A DNA stretch of 64,000 nt from Planctomycetota bacterium (GTDB lineage Bacteria; Planctomycetota; SZUA-567; H5-PLA8), in assembly GCA_023150555.1 (NCBI GenBank), contig JAKLKQ010000024.1:1-64000 (forward strand), written 5' to 3'. A program made the position numbers and the translations under genes. Position 1 is the first letter of the stretch. The number at the start of each line of letters is the position of its first letter. The notes under the pieces are model-generated. The model saw only the letters and a program-made list of their open reading frames with translations, had not been told where the DNA came from and searched no databases. Below, piece by piece: positions 58,371 through 64,000 of the stretch.

Positions 58371-60569
58371 TCACTCCTTGATCGAACCGTCGCCGTAGAG
58401 GCGCTTGGCGTTCAGACTCTTGCCGATGGGAATAAAGAGCGGGCGGTCGGCGCTTCCCAGCGCGGTGCGGCTGTACAGCAGCGCCTGGCCGCTCTCGGGG
58501 CAGAGCAGCTTGCCCGAGGCGTCGTGCGAGAGCAGCGTCTCGTCGAGGTAGTGGCCTTCGGACAGCGCCGAAAGCCTCGGGGCCGGCTCGCCCTTCTCGG
58601 CCTGGTATTTCTTCAGCGCCTGGTAGTACGCAGCGAAGACTTCGTCGCGCGTCTTTCCCGCGCGCGCCGCCGGCGTGTCGGGCTTGCCGGAAGCAGGCTT
58701 GGCGGTTGTATCGGGCGGCGTAGTCTTGGGCTGAACCGGCGGATTGTCATCTGGGGCGGGACCCTTTACCGCGACGGCCGGTCCTTTCGGCGTCTCGGGC
58801 GTGACGGGCTTGGTCGTCGTGTCGGGCGTTGCGGGCGTAACCGGCTTGGCGGTGGCTTCCGAATTTCCGGCGTCGGCGGTCTCGGCGCCCAAGCGCCCCT
58901 TAACTTTATCCAGCGCGCCTTGGATGTTGTTGGAGAGACCCTTGCCCTTGGTCTTGCCATCGAGCAGCCGCATCTGGGCCTGGGCCCAGGTCTGGTACTT
59001 GATGCGATCGCTCTGGACGAGGTCCTGGAGCTCGGAGAAGTCCATCTTGGGCAGCTGACGTTTGGCGATGGCGAGCGCCTCACGATCCCAGCGCGGATGC
59101 TTGAACAGCGCCAGGGCGGCCTCGAACCAGGCCTTGGCCGCGTCGGGTTCGGCACCATCACGGCGCAGGAGTTCGCCGATCAGGTAAGCGGTTCGAGCGG
59201 GTTCGACGCGGTCGGACTCGGAGCCGAAGTACAGGATCTGCATCAGCTGGTCGGCGGCGCGGTATTGGTGCTCGCGCTCCATCTTGAGGCAGGTCAGGCG
59301 CTGGTCTACTACTTCGCGCAGCTTCGTGACCTGCCGCTCGATGTAGCCGACCAGGTCCTTATCGGCCTGGCTGCCGCCGGCGTTAGGCGTGCGCCCGCTG
59401 ATCACCTGGCGCGCGGCCTCCAGGGCTTTGACCGCGTCGGCGTAGCGTCCCTGGCGGTCCAGGAAGCCGGCATGGTCCAGATGCAGGACGAACATATCGC
59501 CCGCGGTAAAGATGCTGGCCTCGACGGTGCGCTGGTCCTGGCCCTCGGTTACCTGACGGGTGACCATCTGGTTGCCCTTCTCAATGATGCGCTGGGCGGC
59601 CAGTTCCAGGATGTCGGGGTCGGATTCGACGGCGTTCGGATCGACGAGCGGTTCCTTGCGCGCGAGCCGCAGTTCGATGCATTCCTTGGCCAGGAAGTTG
59701 TTGATCTTGCGGATCGATTTGCTGAGGGAATCGAAGAGCACCGGGTCCATGCCGCTGACGGAAACCTCGCTGCAGACGAAGTGCCGGCAGGCATAGGCGG
59801 CCTCGATCTCCAGCTTGGCCAGCACGGTGTGCGGGACCTTGAGTTTGGCGGCCTCGATGAGCTTCAGCGCGTTGTCGTATTTGACCCAGTCGGGGATCTG
59901 GGTCTGACGGATGTAGGTGCCGAACTTCAGCAACTGCGGGTCGTAGACGGGCTCGCCGTCCTGGTTCTGCTTGACCGGCTTGAGCCCCGCCAGTTCGATC
60001 ATACGCTTGCGCGTGGGCGCGGCCAGGGTCTCGCGGACTGCGCTGACGGTTTCCGGCCCGATGTCCTTGGCCAGGTCGTCGGGGCGTTTGCCCCAGAAGC
60101 GCCCCACCGCCGCGTAGCCGCACTCGGGGCACATCCAGACGCTGCTGTACACGGCAATCTTGCCTACGCTGTGGGGGCAGAAGTCGCGGTCTTCACCTTC
60201 GCCGATGTTGATGTTGCCCTGCTGGGCGGCCTTGAAGGGCGCGGTGCAGACCGGGCAGGTGACGTCGATCTCGCGGATCTCCTGCAGCTGCCCGTTCTTC
60301 TTTGTGTCGGGTACGCACCTGAATTCCGGATCGGCATGCTTGAACAGGGGCTGGCCGCAGACGTTGCAGAGGCTCGCCTGGGCGGGATCGACCTGCATCG
60401 GCTGGCCGCTCTTGCCGCGCTCGATGAGCAGATCGATCATGGTCTTCTGATGATTGGGGTCGGTCGGTTGGGGCGAAGTCCCCGAGATGACATCGGGGCC
60501 TTGACCCGCTACGGCCGTTCCGGCGGATAGGAGCAACAGCGCGACGAAAGGCCAGCACCAGCGTCTCAC
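58371..60569 (-). CDS. Exported DUF2225 / TPR-like protein
   Basis: A 732-residue protein. The start is GTG 60569 with AAGGAG seven bases upstream, giving a signal peptide ('RRWCWPFVALLLLSAGTAVA'). Residues about 65-190 have paired cysteines ('CNVCGQPLF', 'CPVCTAPFKAA', 'WMCPECGYAAVGRFWG') as in DUF2225, probably binding zinc. The middle (about 230-540) is helical with TPR-type repeats ('GRYADAVKALEAARQVI'). A Pro/Thr-rich low-complexity stretch follows (about 575-660), and the C-terminal 75 residues are a small domain ('LLCPESGQALLYSRTALGSA'). The family function is unknown. Divergent from thiL. Confidence 0.7.
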   Translation of the reverse strand: MRRWCWPFVALLLLSAGTAVAGQGPDVISGTSPQPTDPNHQKTMIDLLIERGKSGQPMQVDPAQASLCNVCGQPLFKHADPEFRCVPDTKKNGQLQEIREIDVTCPVCTAPFKAAQQGNINIGEGEDRDFCPHSVGKIAVYSSVWMCPECGYAAVGRFWGKRPDDLAKDIGPETVSAVRETLAAPTRKRMIELAGLKPVKQNQDGEPVYDPQLLKFGTYIRQTQIPDWVKYDNALKLIEAAKLKVPHTVLAKLEIEAAYACRHFVCSEVSVSGMDPVLFDSLSKSIRKINNFLAKECIELRLARKEPLVDPNAVESDPDILELAAQRIIEKGNQMVTRQVTEGQDQRTVEASIFTAGDMFVLHLDHAGFLDRQGRYADAVKALEAARQVISGRTPNAGGSQADKDLVGYIERQVTKLREVVDQRLTCLKMEREHQYRAADQLMQILYFGSESDRVEPARTAYLIGELLRRDGAEPDAAKAWFEAALALFKHPRWDREALAIAKRQLPKMDFSELQDLVQSDRIKYQTWAQAQMRLLDGKTKGKGLSNNIQGALDKVKGRLGAETADAGNSEATAKPVTPATPDTTTKPVTPETPKGPAVAVKGPAPDDNPPVQPKTTPPDTTAKPASGKPDTPAARAGKTRDEVFAAYYQALKKYQAEKGEPAPRLSALSEGHYLDETLLSHDASGKLLCPESGQALLYSRTALGSADRPLFIPIGKSLNAKRLYGDGSIKE

Positions 60570-60704
60570 GGGAAGACTCCTTGAAACGGACAGGCAAACC
60601 TGCATTCTACGGCTAATCCTCAATCCTGACAACAGGTTAGAAAAGCCCTGAGGTCACGTTTTCCGTCGCAAATCGTCGGTCTTGGCCGACCCCTTAGACG
60701 TGCG

Positions 60705-60733
60705 TTGCCGCCGCCGCGTTCCGCACCTAGTAT
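60705..60733 (+). promoter_or_regulatory. Putative sigma-70-type promoter giving a leaderless thiL transcript
   Basis: TTGCCG (60705-60710) and TAGTAT (60728-60733) are separated by 17 bases. Transcription from this -10 would start at or next to ATG 60741, and no Shine-Dalgarno precedes that ATG. The evidence is only the match and the spacing. Confidence 0.35.
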
Positions 60734-60740
60734 AGACTTT

Positions 60741-61685
60741 ATGAGCGAGTTGGACCTGATCCGCTTCTTCCGCAAGTACCCACAGGGCCACCCATGGCTG
60801 AAGGTCGGCCCGGGCCATGATTGCGCTATCCTGAAGTGGGACGCGGACCGCGACCTGGCCTTCAAGATCGACCAAATCGTCGAGGACACGCACTTCGTGC
60901 TGGCCGGACCCGAGGCCGCCAGTCCGATGGAGGTTGGCTGGAAGGCCGTGGCGAAGGCGCTCAGCGATATCGCCGCCGCCGGTGCCGAACCCGTCGCCGC
61001 GACGGTGGCCGTGCATCTGCGAAAAGGGCTAGGCGACGCTTGGGCGCGGGAACTTCATGGTGGCATCGCCGCGTGCTGCGAAGGCTACGGCCTCGCCTTG
61101 GCCGGCGGGGACATCACCTCCGGAAACGGTCCCGCCAGCGTGTGTGTCTCGATGATCGGGCAATGCACCAAGGACGGCGCGTGGACGCGCGGCGGCGCGA
61201 TGCCCGGTGACGTGCTTGTGCTCACCGGGCAGATTGGGGGCTCGCGCGGGGCGGCGAAGAAGCACCTGATCTTCGAACCCCGCATTAAGGAGGCGCGGGC
61301 GATTCGCGAAGCCGTCGGCGCGGGTGTGCACGCCTGCATCGACGTCACCGATGGCCTGTCCCGCGACGCCGGGCATCTCTGCGCGGAGAGCGGCTGCGGC
61401 GTGGAGATCGACGAAGCCGCGCTGCCCATCCATCCCGATGCGCTGGCCATGGAAAAGGCCGGGCAGGGCGAGGCGCTCGAGCACGCGCTGGGCGACGGCG
61501 AGGACTTCGAGCTGCTGCTGGCGATCGAACACGCCGCTGCGGACCGGCTGTTGGCCGGCTGGAAGCTTGCCACGCCGCTGACGCGTATCGGGCGCGTGAC
61601 GAAAGCTTCCTCCGGGCGTACACTCAAGCGTAAGGCCGGCGCGATTGAGGCGCTGCCGGACCGTGGGTACGAGCACGGGACGTGA
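60741..61685 (+). CDS. thiL: Thiamine-monophosphate kinase
   Basis: A 314-residue enzyme of the PurM/ThiL ATP-binding superfamily. It begins 'MSELDLIRFF', then 'VGPGHDCAILKWD' (the N-terminal substrate and Mg motif), 'VGWKAVAKALSDIAAAGAEP', 'LALAGGDITSG', 'GDVLVLTGQIGGSRGA', 'CIDVTDGLSRDAGHLCAESG' and 'HALGDGEDFELLLAI'. It phosphorylates thiamine monophosphate to thiamine diphosphate. All glycine and Asp motifs are intact. It overlaps the region of tsaE (tsaE ATG is eight bases past the stop), a pairing seen in other bacteria. No TPP riboswitch is visible upstream. Confidence 0.93.
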   Translation: MSELDLIRFFRKYPQGHPWLKVGPGHDCAILKWDADRDLAFKIDQIVEDTHFVLAGPEAASPMEVGWKAVAKALSDIAAAGAEPVAATVAVHLRKGLGDAWARELHGGIAACCEGYGLALAGGDITSGNGPASVCVSMIGQCTKDGAWTRGGAMPGDVLVLTGQIGGSRGAAKKHLIFEPRIKEARAIREAVGAGVHACIDVTDGLSRDAGHLCAESGCGVEIDEAALPIHPDALAMEKAGQGEALEHALGDGEDFELLLAIEHAAADRLLAGWKLATPLTRIGRVTKASSGRTLKRKAGAIEALPDRGYEHGT

Positions 61686-61693
61686 GGACAACC

Positions 61694-62284
61694 ATGAGCG
61701 ACGCCACGCCGCGCGCCGGCTACACCCTTCAGACGCATGCGCCCGAGGAGACCGAGGCGCTGGGCCGGCTGTTAGGCCAGAGCACGCCTCTGGGCAGCGT
61801 GATCGCCCTGCGGGGGCAGCTGGGCGCGGGCAAGACCGTATTCGTGCGCGGCATCGCGCTGGGGCTGCTGGCTCCGGATCTGATCGAGGTCACCAGTCCG
61901 ACGTACGTGCTGCTGCACGTCTACCGGCGCGAAGGGGCCGCCGCGCCGTCGCTGTACCACATCGACGCCTACCGCCTCGACGGGGGCGGCGCGGCCTTTG
62001 AGGGTGCGGGCCTGAAGGAATGCCTGGCCGACACACAGGGCTTGGTCTGCATCGAGTGGCCCGAACGGGTCAGCGAGGTCCTGCCGGCCGATCGCCTGGA
62101 GGTCGATCTGGAGCACTGCGCGCCGACCGAGCGCCGCGTGCGAATGATGGCCACGGGAGAGGGCTCGGCAAAGGTCGTCGAGGCGCTGGTCCACAAGGCC
62201 GGGTCGCGGTCGCAACTCCTTTCAAATATGAAAGTTGCACGAATCGGCGGCGCTGCCATCGACCGCGGTCCGGGCCTCTGCTAA
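61694..62284 (+). CDS. tsaE: tRNA threonylcarbamoyladenosine biosynthesis ATPase TsaE
   Basis: A 196-residue ATPase. Walker A is 'LRGQLGAGKTVFVRG', followed by 'VTSPTYVLLHVYRREG', 'YHIDAYRLDGGGAAFEGAGL' and 'VCIEWPERVSEVLPADRLEV', the normal TsaE order. It works with TsaB and TsaD to make t6A in tRNAs. ATG 61694 has GAGG six bases upstream; GTG 61682, overlapping the thiL stop as GTGA, is an alternative. About 45 extra C-terminal residues extend past the typical family end and look unconserved. Confidence 0.93.
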   Translation: MSDATPRAGYTLQTHAPEETEALGRLLGQSTPLGSVIALRGQLGAGKTVFVRGIALGLLAPDLIEVTSPTYVLLHVYRREGAAAPSLYHIDAYRLDGGGAAFEGAGLKECLADTQGLVCIEWPERVSEVLPADRLEVDLEHCAPTERRVRMMATGEGSAKVVEALVHKAGSRSQLLSNMKVARIGGAAIDRGPGLC

Positions 62285-62402
62285 GGCTTGCCTGCCGGAC
62301 CGCGTTCAGGTCCATTCAACCCGTGGACAGCCGGGGACGATATCAGTAAAGTTAATGTAGAGCATTCGACCCGGCGTTTCCCACCTCGAGGAAAGGTTCC
62401 CC

Positions 62403-63815
62403 ATGAAGACGCGCAAGGCCAGCGGCAAAGACCAGGCTACGGCGGCCAAGGCCAAGAACGGCAACGGCAAGGGCCAGCCCGCGGAGCCCGGCAGCGCCGC
62501 CGCGGAAACCGTACGAACCCGAGCGGGGACCCAGGCGAGTTTCAGCGCGGCGCGCCCCGCCGTGCCCCTGCGACACAACCTGTGGGAACAGTCTCTGCAC
62601 CAACTCGACGACACCGCCGGCCGCATCAAGCTCGATCAGCGGTTCCACGAGATGCTGCGGCATTGCAAGCGCACGCTGGAAGTTGCCGTGCCCGTGCAGA
62701 TGGACGACGGGCGCGTGGAGGTTTTCCAGGGCTATCGCGTGCACCACAACCAGTTCCGCGGGCCGGCCAAGGGTGGGCTTCGCTACCACCCCGAAGTGAG
62801 CATGGACGAAGTGAAGGCCCTGGCCATGCTGATGACCTGGAAGTGCGCGCTGATGAACATCCCGTACGGCGGCGCGAAAGGCGGGGTGGTCGTCGAACCC
62901 AAGGCTCTGAGCCACCGCGAACTCGAGGCCCTGACCCGGCGCTTCACCTCCGAGATCATGATCATCATCGGCCCGGACAAGGACATCCCCGCGCCGGACA
63001 TGGGCACCAACGCCCAGGTGATGGCCTGGATCTACGACACCTACAACATGACCACGGGCCACGCGGTGCCGCAGATCGTCACCGGCAAACCCGTCTCCCT
63101 GGGCGGTTCGCTAGGGCGCATCGAGGCCACCGGGCGCGGCGTCAGCTACGTGGTGGCCGCCGTCGCCAAGGAAATGGGCATGAACCTGAAGGGCCTGCGC
63201 GTTGCGATCCAGGGCAGCGGCAACGTGGGCAGCAACGCGGCCAAGGCCCTTCATGAGATGGGCGCCCGCATCATCGCGCTCAGCGACGTCAAAGGCGGCA
63301 TCTACAGCGAGAGCGGCATCGATCCCTTCCGCATCTTCGGCGGCCAGGACGGCCAGTCCGGCGAACTGGGCTCAGTACCGGGCACGGAGACCATCACCAA
63401 CGCGGAACTGCTGGCCATCGACGCCGATATCCTGATCCCTGCCGCGCTGGGCGGCGTGCTGAACGGAGAAAACGCCAAGGACGTGCGCGCCAAGATCGTC
63501 GTCGAGGGCGCCAACGGCCCCACCACGCCGGAAGCCGACGAGATCTTCAAGGAGCGCAAGATCGTCGTCGTGCCCGACATTCTTGCCAACGCCGGCGGCG
63601 TGACGGTGAGCTACTTCGAGTGGGTACAGGGCATCCAGTACTACTTCTGGGAACTCGACGAGATCAACACGCGCCTGCACAAGATCATGAGCAAAGCCTT
63701 CTCGAGCCTGTGGGCCCTCTCGCGCCGCGAGCGCGTGCCCATGCGCAGCGCCGCGATGATGATTGCCGTGCAGCGCGTCGCCGACGCCGCCAAGAGCCTG
63801 GGACTCTTCCCATAG
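62403..63815 (+). CDS. gdhA: Glutamate dehydrogenase (Glu/Leu/Phe/Val family)
   Basis: A 470-residue enzyme. The first 55 residues are a Lys/Ala/Gly-rich extension ('KTRKASGKDQATAAKAKNG') not found in most family members. The core has 'YRVHHNQFRGPAKGGLRYHP' (substrate lysine), 'MNIPYGGAKGGV' (catalytic lysine region), 'IPAPDMGTNAQVMAWIYDTY' and the NAD(P) fold 'VAIQGSGNVGSNAAKALHEM'. It interconverts glutamate and 2-oxoglutarate plus ammonia. The start ATG 62403 has GAGGAAAGG upstream. The gene stands alone. Confidence 0.94.
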   Translation: MKTRKASGKDQATAAKAKNGNGKGQPAEPGSAAAETVRTRAGTQASFSAARPAVPLRHNLWEQSLHQLDDTAGRIKLDQRFHEMLRHCKRTLEVAVPVQMDDGRVEVFQGYRVHHNQFRGPAKGGLRYHPEVSMDEVKALAMLMTWKCALMNIPYGGAKGGVVVEPKALSHRELEALTRRFTSEIMIIIGPDKDIPAPDMGTNAQVMAWIYDTYNMTTGHAVPQIVTGKPVSLGGSLGRIEATGRGVSYVVAAVAKEMGMNLKGLRVAIQGSGNVGSNAAKALHEMGARIIALSDVKGGIYSESGIDPFRIFGGQDGQSGELGSVPGTETITNAELLAIDADILIPAALGGVLNGENAKDVRAKIVVEGANGPTTPEADEIFKERKIVVVPDILANAGGVTVSYFEWVQGIQYYFWELDEINTRLHKIMSKAFSSLWALSRRERVPMRSAAMMIAVQRVADAAKSLGLFP

Positions 63816-63862
63816 AAGCAGGGGTGAGGCTCAATATCCATCCACGGCCACCTGTACTTCGG

Positions 63863-64000
63863 CTACTTCAGCAGCCCCTTCACCGCTTCGGGCGCCAGGT
63901 CGGCGGGCGTGCGCCCGTTGTTGTCCTTGGCATCGGTCTTCGCGCCGAACTTCCGCAGCAGGTTGATCAGTTCGGCGTTGCCCTGGGCGGCAGCCAGGTG
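63863..64000 (-). CDS. Ankyrin-repeat protein, C-terminal end (cut by window edge)
   Basis: Reading the minus strand from the window edge gives 45 residues to a TAG stop at 63863. They contain one ankyrin repeat ('HLAAAQGNAELINLLRKFGA', 'KTDAKDNNGRTPADLA') and the ending 'PEAVKGLLK'. The start and the number of repeats lie outside the window. Ankyrin repeats mediate protein binding. Confidence 0.8.
   Translation of the reverse strand, partial: HLAAAQGNAELINLLRKFGAKTDAKDNNGRTPADLAPEAVKGLLK

Overview
The window is GC-rich, chromosome-like bacterial DNA with dense genes on both strands and no tRNA, rRNA, CRISPR, transposase or prophage that I could find. The gene content points to the Planctomycetota or a close PVC relative. 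It has long ECF sigma factors that carry a membrane span and an extracytoplasmic tail, a WD40 propeller protein, a secreted kelch propeller, a membrane-anchored Ser/Thr kinase, a Ser-type sulfatase, a sialate O-acetylesterase, a pseudopilin-like (DUF1559-style) tail, and a tandem family of small 'PPKKRPWFQLHLS' membrane proteins. This assignment rests on gene families only; there is no 16S gene here.

Layout. 1-6.8 kb: a WD40 protein, then a tight flippase-like / GT2 / GT39 / epimerase run (envelope lipid or glycan modification). 6.8-12.3 kb: Ser/Thr kinase, secreted NHL-type propeller, DUF2293-like protein. 12.3-14.6 kb: a c-di-AMP (ydaO/yuaA) riboswitch leader followed by a KimA-like APC transporter with a C-terminal Usp domain. 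14.6-21.4 kb: sigma factor with membrane tail, fatty acid desaturase, kelch protein, sialate esterase. 21.4-29.7 kb: three tandem paralogous membrane proteins, a hairpin-rich repeat, DegT aminotransferase, ribbon-helix-helix protein with large inverted repeats upstream, a second flippase-like protein, DUF6624-like protein, a lower-GC orphan, a WbpD-like acetyltransferase and a SpoIIAA-like protein. 29.7-36.7 kb: pseudopilin-tailed secreted protein, fatty acid hydroxylase, TPR-like protein, MscS channel, Gfo/Idh/MocA oxidoreductase.

36.9-44.3 kb holds the most striking unit. It encodes a 944-residue FHA-like / double cyclic-nucleotide-binding / four-cluster ferredoxin protein, a small His-rich membrane protein (probable cytochrome b), a 10-CXXCH cytochrome and a 4-CXXCH cytochrome. 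Both cytochromes end in a zinc ribbon. The cluster is closed by a perfect 32-bp palindrome. System II cytochrome c maturation genes (resB, ccsA) lie at 49.4-53.6 kb and could mature these cytochromes. Between them are a second sigma factor with membrane tail, a FeeM-like N-acyltransferase coupled to a ThiF/E1-like enzyme (a candidate undescribed small-molecule pathway), and a soluble transhydrogenase.

53.9-64 kb is mostly housekeeping: VOC protein with a lysine-rich tail, argH, a 26-residue basic peptide gene, a B-box/TM protein, sulfatase, DUF2225/TPR protein, thiL-tsaE, glutamate dehydrogenase, and the C-terminal end of an ankyrin protein cut by the window edge. Starts were chosen from Shine-Dalgarno position, signal peptides and overlaps. 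Several GTG starts and GTGA/ATGA overlaps are used.
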